Program-made: the position numbers and the translations under genes | Source: Cylindrospermum sp. FACHB-282 | GTDB lineage: Bacteria > Cyanobacteriota > Cyanobacteriia > Cyanobacteriales > Nostocaceae | Direction: 5' to 3' | NCBI RefSeq assembly: GCF_014697195.1 | Contig: NZ_JACJRJ010000012.1 | Location: forward strand, 1-64,000 | DNA length: 64,000 nucleotides | The notes under the pieces: generated by a model | Database searches by the model: none | Seen by the model: the letters and a program-made list of their open reading frames with translations, nothing else | Told to the model about the DNA's origin: nothing | Shown: positions 30,712 to 40,392 of the stretch, piece after piece | Layout of the letters: each line of letters opens with the position of its first letter | Position numbering within the stretch: position 1 is the stretch's first letter

Positions 30712-32736
30712 TTAAGTGGGAAAGGTAGGAAGGACACTTGGCTGCGGTGGGAAACTCACCTCACAAGTTTCTCCTTTCTCTCCATCTACCACTGCTCTCG
30801 AAGAACTGTATATTTCTGAAGGTGGGTCTTGGCGCACTTTAGAGTAGCGGCTTCCCCTTGTCTCCTCCCCTTCTTCTGAGTTAGGTAACAGAGAAATATC
30901 AATCAAAGGTAATATAATCAGCACTGTCGTACCTTGATGCAGACCGGCACTCTCAAGATTAATTCTACCTCCCATAAGTTCGATTAAGTTCCGAGAAATT
31001 GCTAGTCCCAGTCCAGTACCCTCAAACTTGCGTGTATTTGCGCCATTCACCATCACAAAGGGGCGAAATAGTTTGTGCTGTTGGGTAGGATCAACACCTA
31101 TACCTGTATCTTTAATTGAAACTATCACTTGAGATTTACCATCTCTAACGTGAATTTCTGTAGCAATCGTGATGCTTCCTTCGTCGGTGAATTTAGTAGC
31201 GTTACCGATGATATTAATTAGTACCTGTTTGAGTTTTGAACCATCTGCGTTAATTGGTATTGGTTCATTACCTAACTCGCATTTCAGTTGCAGACCTTTT
31301 TTTTGAACATTAACCGATTGTAGATTAATTACCTCTAACAGTATTCGTCGTAAGTCAACAGGTTCTGTGACTACTGAGAGTTTACCTGCTTCGATTTTGG
31401 AAATGTCTAGTAACTCATTAATAATACCTAACAAGTGAATCGCCGTTTCATCAGCACGCTTGAGGAATTCCATTTCTTCTTCCCGGTTATCACACAAGCC
31501 ATCTTCAACTAGACGAACACAATTAATAATGATATTTAGTGGGTTTCTTAATTCATGAGAAGTTGTAGCCAAAAACTGACTTTTAATCTGATTGGCAGTT
31601 TTTGCTTCTTTCCAAGCTATTTCTAGTTCTTCTGCCCAAGCTTTCAGCCGCTCAACCATCTGGTCTAGTGCTTGGGCTAGTTGATTAAATTCCCGGATTT
31701 TGAAGTTGTGGGGAATTGGTTGGGCGCTGTGATGGCTATGAATATTCAAAGCGTAGTCGCGCAATTCTTCCACAGGACGTGCCAATTTTGGAGCCAGATA
31801 TAGCGATGCCAACAAACTGGCGCCAATTAAGCCAACTGTTAAAACGATGAGAATGAGTTTAATTTCGTCTAAACCAAACAGAGCATTTTCCACGCTCGTT
31901 ACAGCTAAGATAATCCATTTTTGTTGCTGCTGTTGTGTAATCGGATTTACAATAGCCGTATAGCCAGCGACTAATTCTTTCCCATCTGTAAAATACAAAT
32001 GTATAGAATCATTTTGCCCAGCAGTCGCCTTTTTGACAATGCTTTTTAGGCGGGCAGCATCCCGGTTATTTTGGATATTAGTACCCACTCGGTCTGCTAA
32101 GGGGTGCAGCAAGATTGTGCCATCTTCAGCAATTATTACCGTAGAGCCGGTAAGTGATCCTGGCTGATTTGCAATTTGTTGGTAAAATGCAGTTTGAAGA
32201 CTTAAGGCGTAGGCTAAATCCCCATTGCGATTGTAAACGGGGACAGATAACATCAATTGCAGTTTGTTTTGTGGATCTCTCTTGCCAGTTGTTCCGGCTT
32301 TAGGCGGTAATATTGCTTTAATATCAACGTTATCACTAGAGAAAGATGAACTTAATTCTCCAATTGCTTTATCACCACAACTGCTGGCAATGATGTTACC
32401 CTTTTGCAGATTCGTTAATTGAATGCACTCAATATTAGTTGGCAGTTGTTGTGCTAATTCAGTGATAAATTTTTGGGATTTGCTTGGCGAACCTGACTGA
32501 ATGACTTTTGTTTGACTGGCACTGAGTAAATTGCTTTTCAGAGATGCGATCGCATCGACAATTTTCTCCCCTTTGTTGATGGCGCTTTCTGTGAGGTTTT
32601 GCCGGGCAGTTTTTAAGAGGCTAGAGCGGGCCTTATTTAAGGCGACCATCTCCCCTACAAATAAAACTGGAACAAACAGAAGTAATATTCTCGTTACTAA
32701 AATTCGACGAAAGGATGATTGACGGATCTTAGCCAT
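30712..32736 (-). CDS. Cache-domain sensor histidine kinase
   Basis: This membrane histidine kinase of 674 residues has a first transmembrane helix near 10-30, a periplasmic double-Cache-like sensor (about 45-290, with NGDLAYALSLQTAF and an EDGTILLHPLADRVGTN loop shortened to its core), a second helix near 300-325, a HAMP-like linker, a HisKA domain with the phospho-His near 395 in ATTSHELRNPLN, and an HATPase domain with DTGIGV and GTGLGLAIS. The last 50 residues are disordered. The ATG at 32736 (MAKIRQSSFRR) is preferred to one at 32784. No response regulator adjoins it, so the partner is unknown. Confidence 0.92.
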   Translation of the reverse strand: MAKIRQSSFRRILVTRILLLFVPVLFVGEMVALNKARSSLLKTARQNLTESAINKGEKIVDAIASLKSNLLSASQTKVIQSGSPSKSQKFITELAQQLPTNIECIQLTNLQKGNIIASSCGDKAIGELSSSFSSDNVDIKAILPPKAGTTGKRDPQNKLQLMLSVPVYNRNGDLAYALSLQTAFYQQIANQPGSLTGSTVIIAEDGTILLHPLADRVGTNIQNNRDAARLKSIVKKATAGQNDSIHLYFTDGKELVAGYTAIVNPITQQQQQKWIILAVTSVENALFGLDEIKLILIVLTVGLIGASLLASLYLAPKLARPVEELRDYALNIHSHHSAQPIPHNFKIREFNQLAQALDQMVERLKAWAEELEIAWKEAKTANQIKSQFLATTSHELRNPLNIIINCVRLVEDGLCDNREEEMEFLKRADETAIHLLGIINELLDISKIEAGKLSVVTEPVDLRRILLEVINLQSVNVQKKGLQLKCELGNEPIPINADGSKLKQVLINIIGNATKFTDEGSITIATEIHVRDGKSQVIVSIKDTGIGVDPTQQHKLFRPFVMVNGANTRKFEGTGLGLAISRNLIELMGGRINLESAGLHQGTTVLIILPLIDISLLPNSEEGEETRGSRYSKVRQDPPSEIYSSSRAVVDGEKGETCEVSFPPQPSVLPTFPT

Positions 32737-33031
32737 CGAGTGTCTCACTTCGCATCTGCAAACTACAACAGCAACGATATGCAATTAGACCAGCTAAATG
32801 AGACATTTTATTAAGTTATTACTACTTTATTGTAATTTTTTAAAATTATCAAATTGCTCTTATCCAGAAAGAAGCATGATATACCAAAACTCATAGGCGG
32901 TAGGTGTAAAAGTGACTCGTGGTGCATATCAATATAGGGACGAAATTGCTAAACAGTGGCTGGTAAGCACGAAATTTCTTTAAAATCAACACACTAGCTT
33001 TTGAAAATATCAAAACCATCAAACTAACCCA

Positions 33032-33739
33032 ATGACGCAACATCGTCCTCATACAACAGTTGTTTTGGCAATGAGTGCAGATGGCAAAATAGCAGATTTT
33101 AGGCGATCGCCTGCTCGATTTGGCTCAGGGGCTGATAAAGCACACCTGGAAAAACAAATCGCTGCCTCTGATGCAGTTTTATTTGGCGCTGGTACTCTCC
33201 GTGCCTACGGTACAACACTTACCGTATCACAGCCAACGCTGCTGCAACAACGTACACAGCAAGGTAAGCCCAACCAACCAGTTCATATAGTAATTTCACA
33301 CTCTGGCCACCTGAATCCGGACATTAACTTCTTTAAGCAACCTGTGAGACACTGGTTGCTGACGACAACAGCGGGGGCAATTTTCTGGCAAGGACGCCCA
33401 GAATTTGAGCAGATTCTGGTTTTTGAAACACCAACAGGAAAAATTGACATTCTTGCTGCTCTACAACACCTGGCAATTCTACACATAACACGCTTAACGG
33501 TCTTGGGAGGGGGTCAATTAGTAGCTTCTATGGTGGAATCTGATTTAATTGATGAATTCTGGTTTACCATCTGTCCGTTAATTTTAGGCAGTGCTACCGC
33601 ACCCACCCCTGTAGAAGGACAAGGATTTTTATCCCATTTAGCCCCCAGGTTACAACTTCTAGAAGTTCATACAGTTGAGGAGGAAGTGTTTTTGCACTAT
33701 CGGCGACAACGGCCAGCTTTCTTAGATTACGCTAAATAG
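33032..33739 (+). CDS. RibD C-terminal-domain reductase
   Basis: This 235-residue protein matches the RibD_C/dihydrofolate reductase-like domain that reduces 5-amino-6-(5-phosphoribosylamino)uracil with NADPH in riboflavin synthesis. Motifs are VVLAMSADGKIAD at the start, DAVLFGAGTLRAYG, and a late LTVLGGGQLVASMVESDLIDE segment shortened here to LGGGQL. The deaminase half of bifunctional RibD is absent, so it is either a free-standing RibD2-type reductase or a related paralog. A FemAB-like gene follows 33 bp later on the same strand. Confidence 0.88.
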   Translation: MTQHRPHTTVVLAMSADGKIADFRRSPARFGSGADKAHLEKQIAASDAVLFGAGTLRAYGTTLTVSQPTLLQQRTQQGKPNQPVHIVISHSGHLNPDINFFKQPVRHWLLTTTAGAIFWQGRPEFEQILVFETPTGKIDILAALQHLAILHITRLTVLGGGQLVASMVESDLIDEFWFTICPLILGSATAPTPVEGQGFLSHLAPRLQLLEVHTVEEEVFLHYRRQRPAFLDYAK

Positions 33740-33772
33740 AGCTTTTGCTAACTTTTGTATCTTAACTACACG

Positions 33773-34954
33773 ATGGTGAAACCACTCAAGCCTAGCTATT
33801 CTGTTGTTTGGACAAATAAAATAGCTGAAGTATCCCAAGATGCCTGGGATGCTCTAGCTATGCCACTAAAGACCCCATTTTTAGAGTGGGAGTGGCTGAA
33901 TAATCTCGAAATTTCCCTCAGTGTTACAGCTAAAACCGGCTGGTTGCCAAATCACTTGACATTGTGGCGAGATAGAACACTAATTGCTGCTGCCCCACTT
34001 TATCTTAAAGGACATAGTCAGGGCGAGTTTGTTTTTGATCATCAGTGGGCAGAGTTAGCTTCTCGTATTGGCGTAGAGTATTACCCAAAACTATTGGGAA
34101 TGACGCCATTTACTCCCGCTGAAGGTTATCGGTTCTTAATTGCTCCTGGGGAAGATGAGGATGAAATTACAGCCATGTTGCTCCATGAGATTGACTCTTT
34201 TTGTGTGCAGCATCGCATTTCTGGATGTCATTTTCTCTATGTCGATCCCCAATGGCGTCCTGTTTTAGAACGACAGGGTTTTACCTCGTGGTTGCACCAC
34301 AGCTATATCTGGGAAAATGCTGGTTTTCAAACTTTTGATGATTACTTGACAGTGTTCAACGCCAATCAGCGTCGCAATATTAAGCGGGAACGTAAAGCCG
34401 TTTTTCAGGCTGGTTTACGACTGCAACCGCTGACTGGTGATCAAATTCCTCCGTCCCATTTTCCTTTGATGTACCAATTCTATGCTGATACCTGTGATAA
34501 GTTCGGCTGGTGGGGTAGTAAGTACCTGACAAAAAGTTTTTTTGAGCAGCTAGACGCTAATTATCGCCATCGGGTATTATTTATTGCTGCATACAGTGAG
34601 CAAAACGAGCATATACCTGTAGGGATGTCTTTTTGTCTATTTAAGGATGACAAACTATATGGGCGGTATTGGGGGAGTTTTCAAGAAATAGATTGCTTGC
34701 ATTTTGATGCTTGCTATTATGCACCGATTGAATGGGCGATCGCTAACGGCATCCAAACTTTTGACCCTGGTGCTGGTGGACGCCACAAGAAACGTCGCGG
34801 TTTTCCGGCTATGCCGAATTATAGTCTGCACCGCTTTTACAATAGTCGTTTAGGACAAATCTTACGCCCTTATATCAATGAGGTGAATCAGATGGAACAA
34901 CAAGAGATTTCGGCGATGAATGCAGAATTACCCTTTAGTCAACGGGATGCTTAG
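33773..34954 (+). CDS. FemAB-like / DUF482 GNAT-fold acyltransferase
   Basis: This 393-residue protein matches the DUF482 (FemAB_like) family, whose members have a double GNAT fold and are annotated as peptidoglycan biosynthesis or recognition proteins. Typical segments are FLEWEWLNNLE, CHFLYVDPQW, the central NQRRNIKRERK, and the hallmark FDPGAGGRHKKRRGF with a following SLHRFYN. By analogy it should add an aminoacyl group, but the substrate is unproven. The ATG at 33773 (MVKPLKPSY) is preferred to a TTG at 33755. Confidence 0.87.
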   Translation: MVKPLKPSYSVVWTNKIAEVSQDAWDALAMPLKTPFLEWEWLNNLEISLSVTAKTGWLPNHLTLWRDRTLIAAAPLYLKGHSQGEFVFDHQWAELASRIGVEYYPKLLGMTPFTPAEGYRFLIAPGEDEDEITAMLLHEIDSFCVQHRISGCHFLYVDPQWRPVLERQGFTSWLHHSYIWENAGFQTFDDYLTVFNANQRRNIKRERKAVFQAGLRLQPLTGDQIPPSHFPLMYQFYADTCDKFGWWGSKYLTKSFFEQLDANYRHRVLFIAAYSEQNEHIPVGMSFCLFKDDKLYGRYWGSFQEIDCLHFDACYYAPIEWAIANGIQTFDPGAGGRHKKRRGFPAMPNYSLHRFYNSRLGQILRPYINEVNQMEQQEISAMNAELPFSQRDA

Positions 34955-35062
34955 GAAGAAGAAATTACAAAAATTCCCAGATTGCTAATAAATAGAGGAA
35001 CCTACAAACTACACTTGAAAATGTAAGGTAAAAGCCCTAATGAAATAATTTTGCTTTTTATA

Positions 35063-35452
35063 ATGCTTATGGATTTGATAGTTGTAGATTTGGCGGCGAT
35101 TGATGACAAGCTTTCCCAGCGTCATATTAACCTTGATCCTGGTGGATATTTCATTATTTACTTGGATCGGAATGCACAGTTAATTTATGCCAAGCATTTC
35201 ACAAATGTGATTGATGAGCGTGGTTTAGCTGTCGATCCAGAAACGGGGAAGGTGATTCCTGCACGGGGAAAGGTAGAGAGAACACACATGACTGTGTTTA
35301 GTGGAAGGACAGCAAAAGAACTTTGTGTAAAGATTTTTGAAGAAACTCAGCCCTGTCCGGTGACTTTATTAGATCATGCCAGCTATTTAGGTCGGGAATT
35401 TGTGCGAGCAGAATTAGCTTTAGTGACAGGGCAAGAGTACATCCAAGATTAA
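35063..35452 (+). CDS. DUF4346-domain protein
   Basis: This protein of about 129 residues matches DUF4346, a domain also found at the end of some dihydropteroate synthase-related proteins and widespread in cyanobacteria and archaea. Diagnostic parts are DPGGYFIIYLDR near the start, VFSGRTAKELCVKIFEE, and the ending LLDHASYLGREFVRAELAL followed by YIQD. The function is unknown. An upstream TTG could extend it by four residues, but the ATGs at 35063 or 35069 are better starts. It is monocistronic with repeat DNA downstream. Confidence 0.85.
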   Translation: MLMDLIVVDLAAIDDKLSQRHINLDPGGYFIIYLDRNAQLIYAKHFTNVIDERGLAVDPETGKVIPARGKVERTHMTVFSGRTAKELCVKIFEETQPCPVTLLDHASYLGREFVRAELALVTGQEYIQD

Positions 35453-35464
35453 GGGACTGAAGAT

Positions 35465-35560
35465 TGGGTACTGGGTACTGGGTACGTAAAGGGAGAATAA
35501 TTAATTACCTTTTTCCCCATTACCCATTACCAATTACCAATTACCAATTACCAATTACCC
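35465..35560. repeat. Short tandem repeats after the DUF4346 gene
   Basis: The gap between two convergent genes is made of GGGTACT units, then TTACCCA and TTACCAA heptamers in about seven copies. It runs up to the stop codon of the TPM gene. Confidence 0.82.
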
Positions 35561-36286
35561 CTCAGACGATGGTTGAATCGCTAGGTAAATGTAGTAAGTA
35601 GCCATCGGGATAACGGTGGCGGCTATTAACAGTCCTACTACCCAAGCAGTAGCGTTACCTTGGTCTGTATCTTCAGCTTTTTTGAATGTGCCTTCTACCT
35701 GAATCTTTTGAACTATTTGGGGTGGGCCGGGATCAGGTTTGCCAGAGAGGACGGCAACTAAGCGATCGCTAGCATCGAGAAATGCTTGATTGTATTTGTT
35801 TCCGTTCCTTAATGGCGCACTCAAGGTTTCTGAAGCTACACTTTCGGCGATCGCATCAGTCAGCACAGACTTGACTTGATCCCCAGAAATAATCGCCGTG
35901 CCATTGGTAACTGTGTCAATCACCAACAAGGTTTGATTAGCTTGCGCTTCTTTTGTGGGAAACCATTTTTCAAACAGTCCTTTGGTGAAGCTTTCAGGGG
36001 TTTCACCGTAGTCAAGGCGGCGTATAGTAACGATTCTGACTTCATTGCCAGTTTGCTTTCCCAAATCCTCGAAGGCGCTGCTAATCTGACCTTCATTCAG
36101 ACGGCTGATGACTTCACCTTGATCTAAAACCCAGGTGTCTGCTGCGAAATTGGGTATTTGATATACACCAGTGGCTAATGTGGGTGGGACAAACAACGAA
36201 GCTGTGATCATCATTGTCACCAAGGGGACAATTAGCCGGATGAGGTATGTTTTACTACTAAATAATTGCTTGAGTAGCCGTTGCAT
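35555..36286 (-). CDS. TPM-domain membrane protein, Psb32-like
   Basis: This 243-residue protein has an N-terminal signal or anchor (LIVPLVTMMITASLFVPPTLA), then a TPM domain at about 45-185 with WVLDQGEVISRLNEGQI, GNEVRIVTIRRLDYG and NQTLLVIDTV, and a C-terminal transmembrane helix near 215-235. The arrangement matches Psb32/TLP18.3-type proteins that assist photosystem II repair at the thylakoid. The ATG at 36286 (MQRLLKQLF) was chosen over one nine codons upstream. The Psb32 assignment rests on family resemblance and topology. Confidence 0.85.
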   Translation of the reverse strand: MQRLLKQLFSSKTYLIRLIVPLVTMMITASLFVPPTLATGVYQIPNFAADTWVLDQGEVISRLNEGQISSAFEDLGKQTGNEVRIVTIRRLDYGETPESFTKGLFEKWFPTKEAQANQTLLVIDTVTNGTAIISGDQVKSVLTDAIAESVASETLSAPLRNGNKYNQAFLDASDRLVAVLSGKPDPGPPQIVQKIQVEGTFKKAEDTDQGNATAWVVGLLIAATVIPMATYYIYLAIQPSSEG

Positions 36287-36313
36287 GGGATGAATCCTAA
36301 GACAGACTTGCAA

Positions 36314-36775
36314 TCAAAATACTACACAACCGATGTCAAAATCACCTTATTCACGGATTTATCTATCTGGAAGTTTCAGCTATCCTTTCCAGGAAAGCTA
36401 CTGCAACCATGAGTTGCACTCAAAAATAATTCCGCCCCATTCAAGGTTTACAGGGATGTTTCGATGAATTGAACCCACAAACCTGCGGATTTTTCCCCGT
36501 TTCCTCTAAATAGCGGTTGAGAAACGAAACCCAATAATAATTTTTACTTTTATATTCTATCAGTCCAGTAATTAGGACGACGTTGAAGGTGCATAACTGC
36601 AACTATTAACTAGAATAATTAGCCCCAAACTTAAACCCAACCTCAAGCAATCACTTAATCCTTCTCTATCATCACTAACAAACCTCAAAAAACCTCCGCG
36701 ATACTCTGCGTTACCATCGCGTCCCTCTGCGTTTAAATCTTTGCTCCTTTGCGACTTAGCGCGAAACAAAAAATA
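36314..36775. repeat. Intergenic region with TTTGCGT/CTCTGCGTT dispersed repeat
   Basis: The 460-bp gap holds no supported gene. Its last 100 bases (about 36670-36770) carry the words CTCTGCGTT, TCCTTTGCGAC and CGCGATACTCTGCG, the same repeat type as at 3552-3650. An apparent 65-residue minus-strand ORF here is only translated repeat. Confidence 0.5.
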
Positions 36776-37303
36776 TTAATCTCCTCTTCTCCCTAACTTC
36801 CAATCTTCACCACCTGGTAACTGCATTAAAACTTCCGCCACAGCCATCGGTAAATTCTTAGCTGACTGGGAATATGTCAAAGTCAAAAAACTCAATGCTG
36901 TTTGCATTAACTGAGTTCTATCAACAATTTCTGCAAGTTTAAATTGACTATATGCACCATTCATAACTTCCAGACTAGCATCAGCTATAGCATCTTCAAT
37001 AACTTCTTCTTCTATAAAATTTTCCCATTCATCTTGATTGATGTAGTAAGAATTTTTGTGATATTTGAGATTTGCTTCTTTAATTTCGCGGATGGCATTG
37101 CGAATAGATGCAGCCCAAGAATTTGTTAATCGCTGTTCTAATTGATTTTTAATCAAATGTATCAATAGAATCCTTAAATAAGATTTAATCTGCCGCAGAA
37201 TAGCTTTTGTACTCATGCCTTCTAATTCATCAACAATTCCCAAGGCATCTGCATAACGTCCGTCTAAAATACTATTTTTCAGATCGATTAGTTCTTGTGT
37301 CAT
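36776..37303 (-). CDS. DUF29-family protein, second of a tandem pair
   Basis: This 175-residue protein resembles the DUF29 family, small helical cyanobacterial proteins of unknown function that occur in many paralogs. Shared parts are the start MTQELIDLKNSILDGRYADA, IVDELEGMS, YLRILLIHLIKNQLEQR and NSWAASIRNAIREIK. Its start overlaps the stop of the upstream paralog by 4 bp (ATGA), so translation is coupled. The two differ most in their last 50 residues. Confidence 0.75.
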   Translation of the reverse strand: MTQELIDLKNSILDGRYADALGIVDELEGMSTKAILRQIKSYLRILLIHLIKNQLEQRLTNSWAASIRNAIREIKEANLKYHKNSYYINQDEWENFIEEEVIEDAIADASLEVMNGAYSQFKLAEIVDRTQLMQTALSFLTLTYSQSAKNLPMAVAEVLMQLPGGEDWKLGRRGD

Positions 37304-37803
37304 TCTTCACCACCAGGTAACTGACTGAGATAATCATCCATAATCGCTGGTAATTCCTTTGCTGAATAAGCATAACTTAAAGCTAGAAACCTAGTTGCTG
37401 TGGTTAAAATCTGGTTTCTATCTAACATCGCTGAAAGTTGAGCGCGAGTATATTTTCCATTCAAAACTTCCACACTAGCATCAGCTATAGCATCTTCGAT
37501 AACTTCTTCTAAAATGAAATTTTCCCATTCATCTAAGTTGATATAATAAGATGTTTTATGATCTTTGATATTTACCTTTTTAATTTCTCGAATAGAATTG
37601 CGAATAGAACTAGCCCAAGAACCTGTTAACCTTTGCTCAATTTGGTTTTTAATCAAATGAATCAGTAGAATCTTTAAATAAGATTGGATATTACGGAGAA
37701 TTGCTTGTTTACTCATGCCCTCTAATTCGTCAACAATTGCCAAGGCATCTGCATAACGTGCTTCTAAGATACTATTTCTGAGGTCGATTAATTCTTGTGT
37801 CAT
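37300..37803 (-). CDS. DUF29-family protein, first of a tandem pair
   Basis: This 167-residue protein is a close paralog of the next gene, with the same MTQELIDLRNSILEARYADA start and YLKILLIHLIKNQIEQR core. The ATG at 37803 matches the paralog's start; an upstream ATG at 37818 would add five residues. The pair looks like a recent tandem duplication that has kept 4-bp overlap coupling. The family is of unknown function. Confidence 0.75.
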   Translation of the reverse strand: MTQELIDLRNSILEARYADALAIVDELEGMSKQAILRNIQSYLKILLIHLIKNQIEQRLTGSWASSIRNSIREIKKVNIKDHKTSYYINLDEWENFILEEVIEDAIADASVEVLNGKYTRAQLSAMLDRNQILTTATRFLALSYAYSAKELPAIMDDYLSQLPGGEE

Positions 37804-37967
37804 TTGTCTTAACCTCAAACTATAAACAGGTTATTGGGAATAAATAGCAAGCATTTTCCCTATCACGTTATATTTTAGCGCAAGAGCTAAATTTGCCGAA
37901 ATCAGGGAACTTGAATAAGTACAACTAACGTTTACAATGGTATATTTGCAGATGTTTATTGCTACAG

Positions 37968-38648
37968 ATGACTCTAATTTTAACTAACGACGACGGCATC
38001 GATGCCCCCGGTATTCAAGCTTTGCTGAAAGCTGTAAACGGTAAAAATGTGATTATTGCTGCTCCTCAAGACCATCAGTCTGGCTGTGGCCATCAAGTCA
38101 CCACTACTCGTTCCATCAACCTCCAGCGCCGTTCGGATGTTGAGTATGCGATTGGGGGCACACCCGCTGATTGTGTCAGAATTGCAGCCACCCATATCTC
38201 CCAAGATATCGAATTTGTACTCTCAGGCATCAATGCTGGCGGTAATCTGGGAGTGGATGCTTATATTTCTGGTACTGTGGCTGCTGTGCGGGAAGCAGCA
38301 ATGCATGGTATTCCGGGAATTGCCATTTCCCAGTATCGCAAAGGCAAGCTAAATTATGATTGGGATTTGGCTGCTAGATGGACGTCTGAAGTTTTAGCTG
38401 ACTTACTCCAGCGTTCCCTAGAGCCAGGAAGTTTCTGGAATGTGAATCTGCCGCATTTGCTACCAGGAGAACCCTCACCTGAGGTGGTGTTTTGCCAAGC
38501 CTGTACCAAACCTTTGCCTGTCAATTATCGCATTGAGGGCGATGATTTTTATTATGTAGGAGAATATGGTAAACGCTTGCGCACTCCTGGCAGTGATGTG
38601 GATGTCTGCTTTTCTGGGAATATTGCGGTAACTCTGTTAAGGGTTTGA
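37968..38648 (+). CDS. surE: 5'/3'-nucleotidase SurE
   Basis: This 226-residue metal-dependent nucleotidase dephosphorylates nucleoside monophosphates, especially in stationary phase. Motifs are LILTNDDGIDAPG at the N-terminus with two metal-binding Asp residues, AAPQDHQSGCGHQVT, GGTPADCVRIA and SGINAGGNLGVDAYISGTVAA shortened to SGINAGGNLG. The ATG at 37968 gives the exact conserved start MTLILTNDDG. It is convergent with a coiled-coil gene only 1 bp away. Confidence 0.95.
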   Translation: MTLILTNDDGIDAPGIQALLKAVNGKNVIIAAPQDHQSGCGHQVTTTRSINLQRRSDVEYAIGGTPADCVRIAATHISQDIEFVLSGINAGGNLGVDAYISGTVAAVREAAMHGIPGIAISQYRKGKLNYDWDLAARWTSEVLADLLQRSLEPGSFWNVNLPHLLPGEPSPEVVFCQACTKPLPVNYRIEGDDFYYVGEYGKRLRTPGSDVDVCFSGNIAVTLLRV

Positions 38649-38649
38649 T

Positions 38650-38985
38650 TCAGAGTTCGTCATCGGCACCTTGAATCAGAGATGTGAGCTTGCTTAGAGT
38701 TTGTGTCAATTGGTTGAGTTGTTGCAGTGAATCATCCTGAGATTCAGCAAGGCTCTGTACGGCATCACACAAGGCAAAAATTTGATAGCCTTGTTGTTGC
38801 ACCTGCTTTCCCTGGGCTTCGATTTGCACACTGAGAGTTTCCAATCTTTCAGCCAGACGCTCAATTGTCTCAGTTGTAGAGAGTACTGCTTCCCCGATTT
38901 GCTCAACAATTGATTCCAATCGATTTATTTTAACTTCGACGCCTGCGGAAATCATTTCTTTACCACCCCAATTTTGTGAAAACAT
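38650..38985 (-). CDS. Small coiled-coil hypothetical protein
   Basis: This protein of up to 111 residues is almost wholly heptad-patterned (RLESIVEQIGEAVLSTTETI, QLNQLTQTLSKLTSLI), predicting a long coiled coil rich in Gln, Leu and Ser. I see no catalytic motif. It lacks a signal peptide. An internal ATG at residue 11 (MISAGVEVK) is an alternative start. Its end is one base from the surE stop. Confidence 0.6.
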   Translation of the reverse strand: MFSQNWGGKEMISAGVEVKINRLESIVEQIGEAVLSTTETIERLAERLETLSVQIEAQGKQVQQQGYQIFALCDAVQSLAESQDDSLQQLNQLTQTLSKLTSLIQGADDEL

Positions 38986-39585
38986 AATAGTATTACCGCT
39001 AATATAGATTTAAAAAATTAATACCAGTAACAGCACCCAATAGCTTCTGCCATAATCATACTCTTTGTAATTTTGTTTTTTGGTGCTTTCATACACCTAT
39101 AGAGATATTGTTCCCCAATCAATATTTTGTCTGCTACTGTTGCTCATAAAAGTTATCTTTTGGATCTTAGTCTCCCCTATTAGTTGCATATTTTTGAGAT
39201 ATTTAGTTATGGCTTTGCTACCTGTATAAATTTAGTAATAAATGTTACGAAATTATAATTCCAACCAAATTTATTTGGAATGATTTGTCATCTCTCGGAT
39301 GATAGGTATTATCGACTTTATTTATATTAATTTTATAAAAAATTTGTTTCAGAGAATATTGAGCAAATATACTTAAGCAATAATTTGCTTGTGATAGTGC
39401 TTACCTTTATTTTTGATTGTTGAATTTTTAATTGTTTAAGACTTTTTGTTGATTGGCAATACTATGTTGGTAATCATAGAGCAATAAAAAACTAAAAGGG
39501 TAATTTTGGAAATTATTGTCCTAGATAAATTACCCATTAGCGATATCAAAATTGAAAAAACTAAACTTACAGGATTTGATTTAGG
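38986..39585. other. AT-rich intergenic region
   Basis: About 600 bases between two minus-strand genes. The sequence is strongly AT-rich, with no open frame or structured element that I can support. Confidence 0.4.
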
Positions 39586-40251
39586 CTAATTACCCAAAAA
39601 CACGATGCCAATACTACAAAAAGCTAAACCAGCAAGGCGAATTTTACTGAACATCGGTTGGTGATTTTTTCCCATACCGAGGCTCAGTCCAATTTCTCTA
39701 GCACTCATGACGATCGCCAACTGAGTTAAGCTAACACCTATCAAATAGGTAGCTGATGTCACAATTCCTAGCCCAACCACGGATTCACCATTGGCGTAAC
39801 CTTGAAATAAACCAGCAATGATACCTAACACGGCGAGTACTACCCAGTTTAGTTGAATGGGTATGATTAACATAGCGCCAAAGGCAATAGTGAAAATGGC
39901 GATCGCAATTGGGACATTGGGTAAGTATATTGGAGATAAATAAATTACAGTACCTAAGACTGCGGCGATCGCAAAACAGGCTGCCATCCAAGTACTACGA
40001 ACCACCCCAGCAGAGAGTAAGCCAATAGCCACAATCAGAGCCAAACGCTCTAACCTCATGACTGGATCTGCTATTCCCCAAATAAACCCTTCCCAGCAGT
40101 TAGATATGGCGTGATAGGCAGGGGTTCCAGCCAATGAACTTAGCAGGCTAATTAAGACTAAAGCTGTGATGGCGCCAATATGACGGTGCTGTAACGAATA
40201 GGTGGTAAATTCCCCGGAATCAGAAGATGGGGATAATTCAATTTTGAACAT
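39586..40251 (-). CDS. Divergent HupE/UreJ-like membrane protein
   Basis: This 221-residue protein has about seven transmembrane helices. Two segments align with HupE/UreJ nickel or cobalt transporters: WGIADPVMRLERLALIVAIG, where the family has HPxxGLDHLLxMxxVG, and GLFQGYANGES, where the family has HGxAHGxE. The overall layout fits, but the His ligands of both motifs are gone. It is therefore a HupE-fold protein unlikely to move nickel in the usual way. It is preceded by a cytoplasmic N-terminus of about 25 residues. No hydrogenase or urease gene is nearby. Confidence 0.6.
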   Translation of the reverse strand: MFKIELSPSSDSGEFTTYSLQHRHIGAITALVLISLLSSLAGTPAYHAISNCWEGFIWGIADPVMRLERLALIVAIGLLSAGVVRSTWMAACFAIAAVLGTVIYLSPIYLPNVPIAIAIFTIAFGAMLIIPIQLNWVVLAVLGIIAGLFQGYANGESVVGLGIVTSATYLIGVSLTQLAIVMSAREIGLSLGMGKNHQPMFSKIRLAGLAFCSIGIVFLGN

Positions 40252-40392
40252 CTTTGATATCTAATTATTCTTTATAGGTAATTTATAATACCCTAAACCT
40301 CAAAAAAATTAACGCAGTCACAACTCTAAATATCACAATGGCAATATATTTGAAAAATTAGGCGGGCAATGAAAGAATTTTCTTTACAAAAA

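Noticed and set aside
36572-36769. 65-residue minus-strand ORF rich in Asn-Ala-Glu and Arg
   Set aside because: It is the translation of the TTTGCGT/CTCTGCGTT dispersed repeat.
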